Assembly (NCBI RefSeq): GCF_900103195.1
Contig: NZ_FMWU01000010.1
Span: 62,001 to 126,000 of the forward strand
Reading direction: 5' to 3'
Length of the DNA stretch: 64,000 nt
Source: Methylobacterium sp. UNC378MF
GTDB lineage: Bacteria > Pseudomonadota > Alphaproteobacteria > Rhizobiales > Beijerinckiaceae
This document shows, piece after piece, positions 8,532 through 17,579 of this stretch (within the stretch, counting starts at the first letter, position 1; each line of letters opens with the position of its first letter). Both the position numbers and the translations under genes were made by a program. The notes under the pieces were generated by a model. It worked only from the letters and a program-made list of their open reading frames with translations, did not search any database and was not told where the DNA came from.

Positions 8532-9065
8532 ATGTCGTCAGCCGCTGCCCGGCAGGCCGATCTGCGGTTTCGGGAACCGCAGACGGTGATCGCCGAGCTG
8601 ATCGAGATTGCGGATTACATCGCCCATCTCCGCGAGGAGATCGGTGCGTTGCGCGCGAACGAGATGAGCCGCGACCGGATCCCCATGGCGCACGAGGAAC
8701 TCGGCAGCGTCGTCACGGCGACGGCGGGCGCCACCAACACGATCATGGAAGCCGCCGAGGCGATGCTCGGCCTGCCCGACGGGACAGGCTACCGCGAGGC
8801 CGTCGAGGAGCGCATCAACACGATCTTCGAAGCTTGCGCGTTCCAGGACATCACCGGCCAGCGGATCGCCAAGGTGGTGGAGTCGCTGAGACTGTTCGAG
8901 CAGCGCCTGGACCGATTCGTCAGCGCCGTGAAGGCCCGCGATGCGGCCTCGCTGGACCCGGCCGAGCGCGCCCGGCGCACCCGGGCCGAGGATCTCATGT
9001 TGAACGGCCCGCAGGCCGTGGACGCTATGCCGTCTCAGGACGACATCGACGCGCTGTTCGCTTGA
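8532..9065 (+). CDS. cheZ: Protein phosphatase CheZ
   Basis: A 177-aa, mostly helical protein with the CheZ active-site helix FQDITGQRIAKVVE; Gln105 and Asp106 correspond to the residues that dephosphorylate CheY-P. The extreme C-terminus SQDDIDALFA is the short CheY-binding peptide of the family. The start at 8532 is set by an AGGAGGAG ribosome site 4-11 bases upstream; an in-frame earlier start at 8493 lacks one. It should act on the CheY encoded just upstream. Confidence 0.92.
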   Translation: MSSAAARQADLRFREPQTVIAELIEIADYIAHLREEIGALRANEMSRDRIPMAHEELGSVVTATAGATNTIMEAAEAMLGLPDGTGYREAVEERINTIFEACAFQDITGQRIAKVVESLRLFEQRLDRFVSAVKARDAASLDPAERARRTRAEDLMLNGPQAVDAMPSQDDIDALFA

Positions 9066-9188
9066 CGCGGTCTCAGCCGGCTGAGCCTCGGCCGGCGATA
9101 TGACATTCGACTTGGCGGCGACCAGCCGGTTAGATCGCCTTCCGGATCCGCCGCTGCTCGGCGGCGCCGGCAGGAGGCCTCGGCAGGA

Positions 9189-9977
9189 ATGACGGCGCGG
9201 TTCTGGTCCGAGCTGACCACTGAAGACTTGGCCCACCGCGACATGGGGCGGGCGATCGCGGTGCTGCCGGTGGCCGCCATCGAGCAGCACGGCCCCCATC
9301 TGCCGCTCGCCACCGACACGATCATCGCCGAGGGTTATCTCGCCCGGGTGCGCGACCACGCGCCGACGGATCTCGACGTGCTGCTGCTGCCGGTCCAGCC
9401 GGTGGGCAAGTCCGACGAGCACGATTCCTTCCCGGGCACGCTCTCGCTGGAAACCGGAACGGCGCTCGCCGCCTGGACGGGGATCGGCGCCGCCGTTCAC
9501 CGTGCCGGCTGCCGCAAGCTGGTGATCGTCACGAGCCACGGCGGCAACAGCGCGCTCATCGACCTCGTGGCGGGCGACCTGCGCGCCCGGTTCGACATGG
9601 TGGCGGTGACGACATCCTGGGCGCGGCTCGGCTATCCCGAGGGACTGTTCCCGGTGGACGAGATCGCGCACGGCATCCATGCCGGCGGCATCGAGACGGC
9701 GCTGATGCTGGCCCTGCGGCCGGATCTCGTCCGGACCGATCGGATCGCCGATTTCCCGCCGCGCACGCTGGCGATGATCCGCGATTTTACCCATCTGCGC
9801 GCTGGCCGCCCTGCCGCCTTCGCGTGGAAGGCTGGCGACCTCCAGGCCTCCGGCGCCATGGGCGATGCGCGGCTCGGAACCGCCGAGGCCGGCCGCGTGG
9901 CATTGGACCACGGCGCCCGGGCCTTCGTCGCGCTGCTGCGCGACGTTGACGCCTTCGAACTCGAGCTGCCGGCGTAA
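9189..9977 (+). CDS. Creatininase-family amidohydrolase
   Basis: A 262-aa protein of the creatininase/MftE/FAPy-deformylase superfamily. Metal-binding residues are visible in AAIEQHGPHLPLATD (Glu32, His34, Asp43), SHGGNSA and HAGGIETALM. The superfamily hydrolyses cyclic or linear amides, including creatinine, formamidopyrimidines and mycofactocin precursor peptide. No mycofactocin genes are near and the substrate is open. A GCAGGA ribosome site precedes the ATG. Confidence 0.85.
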   Translation: MTARFWSELTTEDLAHRDMGRAIAVLPVAAIEQHGPHLPLATDTIIAEGYLARVRDHAPTDLDVLLLPVQPVGKSDEHDSFPGTLSLETGTALAAWTGIGAAVHRAGCRKLVIVTSHGGNSALIDLVAGDLRARFDMVAVTTSWARLGYPEGLFPVDEIAHGIHAGGIETALMLALRPDLVRTDRIADFPPRTLAMIRDFTHLRAGRPAAFAWKAGDLQASGAMGDARLGTAEAGRVALDHGARAFVALLRDVDAFELELPA

Positions 9978-10047
9978 CCGTCGTCGTGGTCCCGCCGAAG
10001 AAGCTGGTACGCTGGATTCGAACTGCCGGCGTGCGGGAGTTCCGGCC

Positions 10048-10791
10048 ATGCGCCCTACCCTCTTGATCGCCGCCGCTCTGCTCTCTGCCGGCCTCCGTCC
10101 GGCCACGGCGGCGCAGCGCCCCGTCGTTGTCGAATTGTTCACCTCGCAAAGCTGCTCCTCCTGCCCGCCCGCGGAGGCGCTGATCGGCCGTCTCGCGCGC
10201 GAGACGGCTGGGGAGCGGGGCGACGTCCTGCCGCTCGCGTTCCACGTCACCTATTGGAACCATCTGAACTGGCGCGACCCCTTTGCCCTGCCGGCCGCGA
10301 GCGCGCGCCAGGAGGCTTACGCGGCCCGCTTCGGCGGACCCACCTACACGCCGCAGGCGGTGATCGACGGGCGAATCGGGCTGGTCGGGTCCGACGAGGT
10401 CGGCCTGCGTGCCGCGATCGCCCGGGTCCAGGAGACCGGCCCCGGCATTCCCGTGACGCTCGGCCGCGACGGCGAGCGCGTCGTCGCGCAGATCGGGGCC
10501 GGCACCGGCGCCGGGACGGACAGCGCACGCGTCCTGCTGATCGGATACGATCCGAGCCACACCACACGTGTGCTGCGCGGCGAGAATGCCGGCCGCACCA
10601 TCGAGCAGGCCAACATCGTCCGCTCGCTTCAGGATCTCGGACGCTGGTCCGGTACGGCCGCGACCTTCACGTCGACCCGCCCCGAAGGCGCGAGTGCGGC
10701 CCTGCTGCTTCAGGCCGTTGACGGGCGCATCCTTGGCGCCGCGCGCCTCGCTGCGGCCCCTGCCGGGACGGTCCGGGAGGCCGTGCGATGA
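10048..10791 (+). CDS. DUF1223 thioredoxin-like exported protein
   Basis: A 247-aa protein with an N-terminal signal peptide (LLIAAALLSAGLRPATAA) followed by VELFTSQSCSSCPPAE, in which Cys36-x-x-Cys39 is a thioredoxin-like redox motif. FHVTYWNHLNWRDPF and YTPQAVIDG are typical of DUF1223. It is expected in the periplasm. Its stop overlaps an ATG that opens the reading frame of the sigma factor, so it heads a co-transcribed group with the ECF sigma factor and its anti-sigma factor. A role in oxidative or thiol stress is an inference. Confidence 0.85.
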   Translation: MRPTLLIAAALLSAGLRPATAAQRPVVVELFTSQSCSSCPPAEALIGRLARETAGERGDVLPLAFHVTYWNHLNWRDPFALPAASARQEAYAARFGGPTYTPQAVIDGRIGLVGSDEVGLRAAIARVQETGPGIPVTLGRDGERVVAQIGAGTGAGTDSARVLLIGYDPSHTTRVLRGENAGRTIEQANIVRSLQDLGRWSGTAATFTSTRPEGASAALLLQAVDGRILGAARLAAAPAGTVREAVR

Positions 10792-10901
10792 TCCTCGCCG
10801 TTCCGGGCGGGATGGCCGCGCGCAGCTGGGCCCTGGCGTCGGGATCGGACCACGGGGTAGATACGGCGCTGGCCGGGGGGCGGAACGACGGCGGAGCCCG
10901 G

Positions 10902-11459
10902 ATGGCGCTCGAACAGGAACTGGCAGCCCTGATGGCGGCGGCGCAGGGCGGTGACGCGGCCGCCTATCGTGCCCTGTTGAAGGCCTGCCTGCCGGTGGTC
11001 TCGGCGATCGCGCGGACGCAGGGCGTGCGCGGCGAAGCGGTGGACGATGTCGTGCAGGATGCGCTGATGACGGTCCACCGGGCTCGGGCGAGCTACGATC
11101 CCGCCCGCCCCTTCATGCCCTGGCTGCGCGCCATCACCCAGCGTCGGGCGATCGATCGGCTGCGGCACGCCGGGCGGCGTCCCAGAGAGGTCAACGATCC
11201 CCTGGCCTACGAGGCTGAAGTCGATCCGGGCCCGGCTCCCGGGCAGGGGCTCGAGGCACGGGACCGGGCCGCCGCCCTGGCCCGCGCGGTGGCGGCCCTG
11301 CCCGACGGACAGCGGCAGGCGGTGGAGCATCTCGGCCTGCGCGAATTGTCGCTCGACGAGACAGCCGCGCTCACCGGCCGGAGCAAGGGGGCCCTCAAGG
11401 TGAACCTGCACCGGGCGCTGAAGGCGCTCCGGGCCAGCCTGACGCAGGAGCGGGAGTGA
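10902..11459 (+). CDS. ECF RNA polymerase sigma factor (NrsF-associated)
   Basis: This protein carries sigma region 2 (DDVVQDALMTVHRAR, then PFMPWLRAITQRRAIDRLRH) and sigma region 4 (ALPDGQRQAVEHLGL through ALKVNLHRALKALR) and nothing else. I start it at 10902 because GGAG lies five bases upstream; an in-frame ATG at 10788 overlapping the DUF1223 stop would add 38 low-complexity residues. The next gene overlaps its stop and encodes an NrsF membrane protein, the usual anti-sigma partner of this ECF group. Confidence 0.88.
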   Translation: MALEQELAALMAAAQGGDAAAYRALLKACLPVVSAIARTQGVRGEAVDDVVQDALMTVHRARASYDPARPFMPWLRAITQRRAIDRLRHAGRRPREVNDPLAYEAEVDPGPAPGQGLEARDRAAALARAVAALPDGQRQAVEHLGLRELSLDETAALTGRSKGALKVNLHRALKALRASLTQERE

Positions 11460-12148
11460 TGCCCGGAGAAGGGAGCAACTGGGCCGGCGTCGACCTGTCT
11501 CGTCACGAGCGGCTCGTCGAGGAGCTCGCGGGACGGCTCGAACCTGTGCGACGCCTCCCTGCCCCGGAGGCTCGCGCGGCCCTGTGGCTCGGCGCGACGC
11601 TGGGGGTTGGGCTGATTCTTGCCGCCTGGAACGGCACGGGTGGCTTCATGCTGCGCATGCACGTGCCGGACCTGGCCTTTGCGGCGATCGGCGCCGTGCT
11701 GACGGCGATCGCCGCCGCCTTCGCGGCCTTCGCCACCAGCGTGCCGGGCCGCTCCAGCCGCTGGGCCCTGCTGCCGCTTCCGCCTCTCGTCCTCTGGATC
11801 GGCGCGAGTGGGTTGGGCTGCCTGCGCGAATGGATCGCCCCGGGGGCCGACATACCCGGTGCGCATGCGGTCTCAGGCTGCTTCAGCTTCCTGATCTGCG
11901 TCTCAGTCCCGCTGTCGGTGCTGATCGTCGTGATGCTGCGACGCGCCTGCCCGCTGCGACCGAACCTCACGGCCGCCCTCGGCGGGCTTGCGGTGGCCGC
12001 AGCGGCGGCGGCGCTGCTGATGCCGGTCCACCCGCACGACGCCACCGCCACGGATCTTCTGATCCACGCGGCGGCGGTCACCCTCGTCATCGCGGCGAAC
12101 GGATTGGCGGGCGGCAGGCTGCTGGGCCGTCAGGTCGGGACCGGATAG
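11459..12148 (+). CDS. NrsF-family (DUF1109) anti-sigma membrane protein
   Basis: A 229-aa protein with a short cytoplasmic N-terminus (about 45 residues) and about six hydrophobic segments, matching DUF1109/NrsF. Such proteins hold their ECF sigma factor at the membrane and release it on stress. It is coupled to the sigma gene by a TGATG overlap; a GTG one codon earlier is an alternative start. Two cysteines in the membrane region (SGLGCLRE and VSGCFSF) match the cysteine-sensing idea proposed for NrsF, which is an inference here. Confidence 0.85.
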   Translation: MPGEGSNWAGVDLSRHERLVEELAGRLEPVRRLPAPEARAALWLGATLGVGLILAAWNGTGGFMLRMHVPDLAFAAIGAVLTAIAAAFAAFATSVPGRSSRWALLPLPPLVLWIGASGLGCLREWIAPGADIPGAHAVSGCFSFLICVSVPLSVLIVVMLRRACPLRPNLTAALGGLAVAAAAAALLMPVHPHDATATDLLIHAAAVTLVIAANGLAGGRLLGRQVGTG

Positions 12149-12244
12149 GACGCTCTTGCTGAAGCGCGGATCCGCTTACAGCCCGCGGGAACCCTGGACC
12201 CGGAGCGAAAGGATCTCCCGCGGCGGAGTTCCGCGCCTGTCGTC

Positions 12245-12736
12245 TCAGCCGGCACTGGGATCGAGGGCCGGCCAGTCCACGATCCGGTCTGGCAACTCGT
12301 CATCCGAGAATTCCTCCTCGTTGCCCGAGAGCCGGCCACGAACCGAGATGCCGGCCTCGTGCACGCTCGCGGCCCGGCCGGAGACCAGCGGGTGCCACGG
12401 GTAAAGCGGCTTCCCGTCGCGCACGAGCCGGTATGCGCAAGTCGGCGGCAGCCACGCGATCGACCGCACCGCATCTGGCGTCAGGCGCACGCAATCGGGC
12501 ACGCGCTTCTGCCGCCGGGCATAGTCGCGGCACCGGCAGGTAAGGCCGTCGAGCAGCGTGCAGCCGATATCGGTGTGGTGGACGTCACCGGTATCCTCGT
12601 CTTCGAGCTTCATCAGGCAGCACCGGCCGCAGCCGTCGCACAGGCTCTCCCATTCGGACGGGGTCATGGCTTCGAGCGTCTTGGTCTGCCAGAACGGCTC
12701 GACCGCCCCGCGGCGCGGCGCCTCGGGCTTGGGCAT
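12245..12736 (-). CDS. YcgN/UPF0260 cysteine-cluster protein
   Basis: A 163-aa protein with the UPF0260 signature: CDGCGRCC (Cys33, 36, 39, 40) followed by [15 protein letters not shown] and [12 protein letters not shown], then WLPPTCAYR. The cysteines are thought to bind zinc or an Fe-S cluster. I prefer ATG at 12736; a GTG at 12781 is possible. It converges with the anti-sigma gene. Function unknown; it belongs to the CxxCxxCC (YkgJ-like) superfamily, as does the gene at 43833. Confidence 0.88.
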   Translation of the reverse strand: MPKPEAPRRGAVEPFWQTKTLEAMTPSEWESLCDGCGRCCLMKLEDEDTGDVHHTDIGCTLLDGLTCRCRDYARRQKRVPDCVRLTPDAVRSIAWLPPTCAYRLVRDGKPLYPWHPLVSGRAASVHEAGISVRGRLSGNEEEFSDDELPDRIVDWPALDPSAG

Positions 12737-13047
12737 CGGAATGGTCTCTCGATCGGGGAGGCGCCTCTCTGCCCGAGCCACAGGACCGCTGCAAGCGTGG
12801 CCGCCGCCTCACGAGCGCCGGGACGCCGGGCCCATGCGGCCGAATCGCGCGCTCGTGCGTTATGCCCAAGCTCGTCCGCGGCGATTCGCGAGACTGCGCA
12901 GAGCCTCGCCCACGGGTCCGGATCCTGCTATGGACGTCGGGCGCTGCGCGGTGGCGTCGGCGCAGGTTCCGTGTCCGCGGCGCGGGCGCCCGACCATCCG
13001 CCGCCAGGATCCGCCGCAGAGGCGCTCGACAAGCCGGGTTCGACATC
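12737..13047. other. Intergenic region upstream of PBP1A
   Basis: About 310 bases between the YcgN start and the preferred PBP1A start. The PBP1A frame stays open back to 12862, but the 62 extra residues are an Arg-rich, low-complexity stretch unlike a PBP N-terminus, so I treat it as non-coding leader. No clear promoter or hairpin stands out. Confidence 0.4.
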
Positions 13048-15345
13048 GTGCGCCTGCCGACGCTCACCGAAATCAAGATCCGCCTAGAACGCGCCGCGCT
13101 CGCGTTCGACGCCTGGGTCAATGCCAGCCTGTACGACAGTGGCCAGTCCACCGGGAACGCCTACGAGCGCTTCCAGCGCGTCATGAGCCGCTTCGCGGTG
13201 CGCGGCTGGAAGCGCGTCGCCCTGGACCTCACCAGCGAGGGCGTCACCATCGGGACCGGCGGCGCGGTGCTGATGCTGGCCCTGGCGCAGCCCGCCTTCC
13301 AGCTGACCAGCGAGAACTGGCTGAAGCAGCAGGACCTCGCCGTCACCTTCCTCGACCGTTACGGCACCGAGGTCGGGCGGCGCGGCATCAAGCACGACGA
13401 CTCGCTCAAGCTCGACGACTTTCCCGACATCATGATCAAGGCGCTGGTCTCCACCGAGGACCGGCGCTTCTACGAGCACTGGGGCATCGATCCGATCGGC
13501 ACCCTGCGGGCGCTGGTCAACAATTCGAAGGGCGGCGGCGGCACGCAGGGCGGCTCCTCGATCACCCAGCAGCTCGCCAAGAACCTGTTTCTGACGAATG
13601 AGCGCTCGCTCGAAAGAAAGGTCAACGAGGCGTTCCTGGCGCTCTGGCTCGAGAGCCATCTCACCAAGAACGAGATCCTGAAGCTCTACCTCGACCGGGC
13701 CTATATGGGCGGCGGCACCTTCGGCGCGGTCGCGGCGGCGGATTACTATTTCGGCAAGCCGCTCAAGGACATCAGCCTCGCCGAGGCCGCCATGCTGGCG
13801 GGCCTGTTCAAGGCGCCGACCAAGTACGCCCCGCACGTCAACCTGCCGGCGGCCCGCGCCCGGGCGGCCGACGTGCTGCACAACATGGTGGAGGCGGGAT
13901 TCGTCACCGAGGGGCAGATCCAGACGGCGTTGCGCAATCCGGCGACACCGGTGACCCGGACCCGCGACATCACCGCCGACTACTACCTCGACTGGGCCTT
14001 CGGCGAGATTAAGGGCATGGCCGATGCCGGGAAGCTGCGCAACGACCGCGTGCTGACGGTGAAGACCCCCCTCGACCTCGCCATCCAGAAGCGTGCCGAC
14101 GAGGTGGTGGCGGACATCCTGCGCAAGTCCGGCGACGCCTACGACGTCGACGAGGCCGCCATGGTGATCCTCGATCCCGACGGGGCGCTCCGCGCCATGG
14201 TGGGCGGCGCCGACTACGGCGAAAGCCAGTTTAATCGCGCCACCGACGCGCTGCGCCAGCCCGGCTCGTCGTTCAAGCCCTACGTCTACTCGGCCGCGCT
14301 CGCCTCCGGTCTGTTCAAGCCCGACACGGCGGTGGTCGACAGCCCGGTCTGCATCGGCAACTGGTGCCCGCAGAATTACGGCCGCTCCTATGCTGGCCGG
14401 GTGCCGATGTGGCTCGCCGTGGCGAAGTCGATCAACACGATCCCGATCAAGATCTCCATTGCGCTGGGCAAGGCCATGGGCATCTCCCACGAGGCCCGGG
14501 CGGCCAAGGCGGGCCGCGCGAAGATCACCGAACTCGCCCACAAGATGGGCATCACCTCGAACCTGATCGACACCGTCTCGATGCCGATCGGCTCCGACGA
14601 GGTGACAGTCATCGATCAGGCGGCCGGCTACGCGGTGTTCGCCAATGGCGGGTTCCGTGCCAAGCCCTACGCGGCCATCGAGGTGAAGAACTCGTCCGGT
14701 GACGTGATCTACCGCCACGCCGACGAGCCGCCGGACCGGGTACTCTCGCCCCAGGTCGTGGCCGACATGAACTTCATGCTCAACAAGGTTGTCGAGGAGG
14801 GCACGGGCAAGCGGGCGCAGCTGGAGGGCGTAAAGGTCGCCGGCAAGTCCGGCACCACGAACGCCTACCGGGACGCTTGGTTCGTCGGCTACACCGGTAA
14901 TTATGTCGGTGCCGTCTGGTTCGGAAACGACGACCACACCTCGACAAACAAGCTGACCGGCGGCTCGCTCCCGGCTCAGACCTGGCACGACGTGATGGAG
15001 CCAGCCCACCGGGGCATCGAGATCAAGGGCCTGCCCGGCCTGAAGGAGAGCCCTCGCGCGGCCCAGCAGCAAGCCTCCGGCGGCCCTACAGCCCCGATCG
15101 ACCCCAACGCCAGCGCCTACGGCAAGCTCTCGCGCCGCTCCTTCGAGGTGATCAGCGGCCTGAACGGCCTGTTCCGGACGGTGGAACGCTCGCCCGGATC
15201 GCCTTCGGACGCGCGGTCCGGCGCCGGTGACGCGCCGAAGACCGGCCGGAAGCCCGGCGATCGGGCGGTGGCGACGCCGTCCGGCCCGCTTCGCGAGGTC
15301 GCCGAGGGCGGCCGTCCGGTCGGCGGCTTTACCGAGGTCCGCTGA
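13048..15345 (+). CDS. mrcA: Bifunctional penicillin-binding protein 1A (class A PBP)
   Basis: This enzyme polymerises lipid II and cross-links peptidoglycan in the periplasm. From GTG at 13048 it is 765 aa: one membrane anchor (about 66-82), a GT51 domain with catalytic Glu137 in STEDRRFYEHWG and the GGSSITQQLAKNL block, and a transpeptidase domain with Ser407-x-x-Lys410 (GSSFKPY), SIN at 461-463 and KSGT at 600-603. The C-terminal 100 residues are Pro/Ala-rich. The start is the weak point; 12862 is the earliest alternative. The gene symbol follows the enterobacterial name. Confidence 0.92.
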   Translation: MRLPTLTEIKIRLERAALAFDAWVNASLYDSGQSTGNAYERFQRVMSRFAVRGWKRVALDLTSEGVTIGTGGAVLMLALAQPAFQLTSENWLKQQDLAVTFLDRYGTEVGRRGIKHDDSLKLDDFPDIMIKALVSTEDRRFYEHWGIDPIGTLRALVNNSKGGGGTQGGSSITQQLAKNLFLTNERSLERKVNEAFLALWLESHLTKNEILKLYLDRAYMGGGTFGAVAAADYYFGKPLKDISLAEAAMLAGLFKAPTKYAPHVNLPAARARAADVLHNMVEAGFVTEGQIQTALRNPATPVTRTRDITADYYLDWAFGEIKGMADAGKLRNDRVLTVKTPLDLAIQKRADEVVADILRKSGDAYDVDEAAMVILDPDGALRAMVGGADYGESQFNRATDALRQPGSSFKPYVYSAALASGLFKPDTAVVDSPVCIGNWCPQNYGRSYAGRVPMWLAVAKSINTIPIKISIALGKAMGISHEARAAKAGRAKITELAHKMGITSNLIDTVSMPIGSDEVTVIDQAAGYAVFANGGFRAKPYAAIEVKNSSGDVIYRHADEPPDRVLSPQVVADMNFMLNKVVEEGTGKRAQLEGVKVAGKSGTTNAYRDAWFVGYTGNYVGAVWFGNDDHTSTNKLTGGSLPAQTWHDVMEPAHRGIEIKGLPGLKESPRAAQQQASGGPTAPIDPNASAYGKLSRRSFEVISGLNGLFRTVERSPGSPSDARSGAGDAPKTGRKPGDRAVATPSGPLREVAEGGRPVGGFTEVR

Positions 15346-15349
15346 GCGC

Positions 15350-16030
15350 ATGAAGCTCACGATCCCTGATGCATTCGGCAGGGCCTCGCCCGCCCGTGCT
15401 CCACGTCACGGCGCGGTCCGGTTCATCCTGCGCCTCTGGCGCAAGAGTTCGATCGCTGGCCTCGCCGTCTACGTCCTGGCGTTGGGGGCCCTCCTCGGGC
15501 TCGCCAGCGCCGATTGGGCCACGAGTGGCGGCTATCCGTTCGGCGGGGTGCAGGTCGGGTCCTGGACCGCTTGGCCACGGGCTGGCGCCGCGAATGCCGA
15601 TCCCTATACGCGCGCGGTCAATGCGCGGCGGGGGGAGATCCCTCTGGCGGTCGGGGAAGGCCTGCTGCTCACGGCGGCGGTCGACGATTCCGGGCAGGCT
15701 CTCGACGCCACCTGCACCTACCGGATCGGCGGCGCAACGCCGCCCGCCCGCGCCTGGACCGTCACGGTGGCCGGCCGTGGCCCGCGCGAGCCCGGGCGCG
15801 CGCCCCTGCGCGAAGGCTTCACTTCCACGGAAGTGCTCCGCGCGGCGGATGGGCGGTTCGCGATCATGCTGGCGCCGGACGTTCAGCCAGGGAACTGGCT
15901 CCCGAGTCCACGGGCGAGCGGCCCCGTGCGTCTGGCTCTGCGCCTCTACGACACCCCGGTCGCCGCCAGTGTCGGAGCCCTCGATCGGAATTCCGTGCCG
16001 GCCATCACCCGCCTGGGATGCGCCCCGTGA
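15350..16030 (+). CDS. DUF1214 domain-containing membrane-anchored protein
   Basis: A 226-aa protein with one N-terminal membrane anchor (SIAGLAVYVLALGALLGLA) and a periplasmic DUF1214 domain (VGSWTAWPRAGAANADPYTRA, FTSTEVLRAADGRFAI). It starts 5 bases after the PBP1A stop and overlaps the next gene by 13 bases, so the three are probably co-transcribed. DUF1214 and DUF1254 proteins often occur as pairs in Rhizobiales; function is unknown. Confidence 0.82.
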   Translation: MKLTIPDAFGRASPARAPRHGAVRFILRLWRKSSIAGLAVYVLALGALLGLASADWATSGGYPFGGVQVGSWTAWPRAGAANADPYTRAVNARRGEIPLAVGEGLLLTAAVDDSGQALDATCTYRIGGATPPARAWTVTVAGRGPREPGRAPLREGFTSTEVLRAADGRFAIMLAPDVQPGNWLPSPRASGPVRLALRLYDTPVAASVGALDRNSVPAITRLGCAP

Positions 16031-16647
16031 GCCTGCGCTTCGTCTACGCCACGCTGATCGGCCTGGTGCTCGCCGGGATTGTCCACGTCGCGGCGGTCCT
16101 GGCGATCCCCGCCTTGTCGGAAACCGACGCCGTCTCGCGTGCCCGCACCAGTGAGAACCTCGACCATCCGCAATCGATCTACACGGTTGCCACTGGTGAC
16201 GACCCCTCCCCGGCCGAGGCATGGCTGCCGATCCCGGATCCGGCGGTGGCGGTGGGTGTCTGCGCCTACAATCTCGCCGACGGACCGATGCGCGTTTCGG
16301 CCCGCACCGGGGCCCTATCTCTGTCGCTCGCCGCGCATGGCCGCCGGGGTGCCTTCTACGCGGTGACCGATCAGGCGGCGGTTCGCGGTGCCCTCGACCT
16401 CGTGATCCTCACCCGTGCCCAGTACGACGAGGCGCTCGCCGATGACGACGAGAACGACCCGAGCCGCGACGTGCGCATCGTCGCGCCCGACACGCGCGGG
16501 TTCGTTGTGGTGCGGGTGATCGCCAGCCTACCGAGCCAGCGCCCCGCCGCCAATGCCGCGGTCCAGGCCGTCTCCTGCACCACCGACACGCCTGCGGACG
16601 ACACGGCGACGGGCAAGGATGCGTCCGGCAAGGGCACGGGGCGGTAG
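16018..16647 (+). CDS. DUF1254-type membrane-anchored protein
   Basis: A 209-aa protein with an N-terminal anchor (FVYATLIGLVLAGIVHVAAV) followed by a soluble domain; ALDLVILTRAQYDEAL and VVVRVIASLPSQRP resemble the short DUF1254 proteins of Rhizobiales. The C-terminal 25 residues are polar and low-complexity. The start at 16018 overlaps the end of the DUF1214 gene; GTG at 16027 is an alternative. It is probably the functional partner of the DUF1214 protein in the periplasm. Confidence 0.75.
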   Translation: MRPVSLRFVYATLIGLVLAGIVHVAAVLAIPALSETDAVSRARTSENLDHPQSIYTVATGDDPSPAEAWLPIPDPAVAVGVCAYNLADGPMRVSARTGALSLSLAAHGRRGAFYAVTDQAAVRGALDLVILTRAQYDEALADDDENDPSRDVRIVAPDTRGFVVVRVIASLPSQRPAANAAVQAVSCTTDTPADDTATGKDASGKGTGR

Positions 16648-16786
16648 CCGGCAGGTCGAAACGGACTCGTCGTGTCGGCCGATCTCGGATCTTGACGGCC
16701 GCATCTCCTGAGGAGGGCGGATAGGATCCGGCGCGTGTCGTTCCCTCTTTGTGCCGATCCGGGATAGGTTCAGCCCTCAGACGGAG

Positions 16787-17458
16787 ATGCGCATGTCCTG
16801 CCTGGATGCCAAACACAAAGCCTTCCTGACGCTACACGAGCGGCCCGGTGCCTTCGTGATGCCGAACCCGTGGGACGCAGGCTCGACGCGTATCCCGCAG
16901 GCCTTGGGATATGAGGCTCCGGCGACGACCAGCGCGGGCTTTGCCTTCTCCATCGGGCGCCGGGACTCCACCGCCGCCCTGTCTCGTGATGCGATTCTGG
17001 AGAATGCCCGCGCCATCGTGGAGGCGACCCATCTGCCCGTCTCGGCCGATCCGGAAGACGGGTTCTGTGAGGCCTCCGAAGAATGCGCGCCGAGAACTAC
17101 CTGTGGGGCAAGCCCGACCTCGACGGCACGATTCGCCGTCTGCAGGCCTTCGAGCAGGCGCGCGCACGTCTTGAACGCACCGAACCTGCCGGATCCGGAC
17201 GCTGTTCGGACCGTGTGCGCCGCAGTGAGCCGCCCGGTCAACGTCGTGGCGGGCTTGTCGGGGCAGCAGCACACGGTGGCTGAGTTGCAGGACGCCGGTG
17301 TGAAGCGGATCAGCGTCGGCGGGTCATTTGCGCAGGCGGCGCTCGGCGGTCCGGCGCGGGCCGCGCAGGAGGTGCTCGAGCGGGGCACGTTCACCTACGT
17401 ATCCGAGGCGATGTCGGCACGTGAGGCGAAGTCCCCCACGGCCGATGCGGCTCGATAA
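16787..17458 (+). pseudogene. Decayed isocitrate lyase/PEP mutase-family gene
   Basis: The N-terminal part reads as the family (HERPGAFVMPNPWDAGSTR, SADPEDGF) and so does the C-terminal part (NLPDPDAVRTVCAAVSRPVNVVAGL, KRISVGGSFAQAALGG). Two lesions lie between. Just after SADPEDGF the barrel section that should carry the metal-binding segment is absent (roughly 55 residues by comparison with relatives) and the frame shifts: RAENYLWGKPDLDG continues in another frame from 17083. Near 17164 a second shift of about two bases restores the original frame. Because the shifts compensate, one frame stays open across 17083-17164 but encodes unrelated residues. Loss of barrel strands makes activity very unlikely. 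Confidence 0.8.
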
Positions 17459-17579
17459 ATTCGTTCACGTTCCACGCCGAACCGCCGGGAAGAGACCGGC
17501 GCTGCGTGTGATTATGCTGGGTGATCCCAGGCGCTGACCTTATCCGCAGGGCGTTTTCGGGAAGATTGCCCCCCGCCGC

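Noticed and set aside
12862..13047. N-terminal extension of PBP1A to ATG 12862
   Set aside because: The extra 62 residues are Arg-rich and unlike the N-termini of class A PBPs; GTG 13048 begins the plausible protein.
13084..15360. A 758-codon open frame antisense to the PBP1A gene
   Set aside because: It is the complementary-frame shadow of a gene with complete catalytic motifs; its translation is an Arg/Val/Gly-rich string with no domain. High GC keeps antisense frames open.
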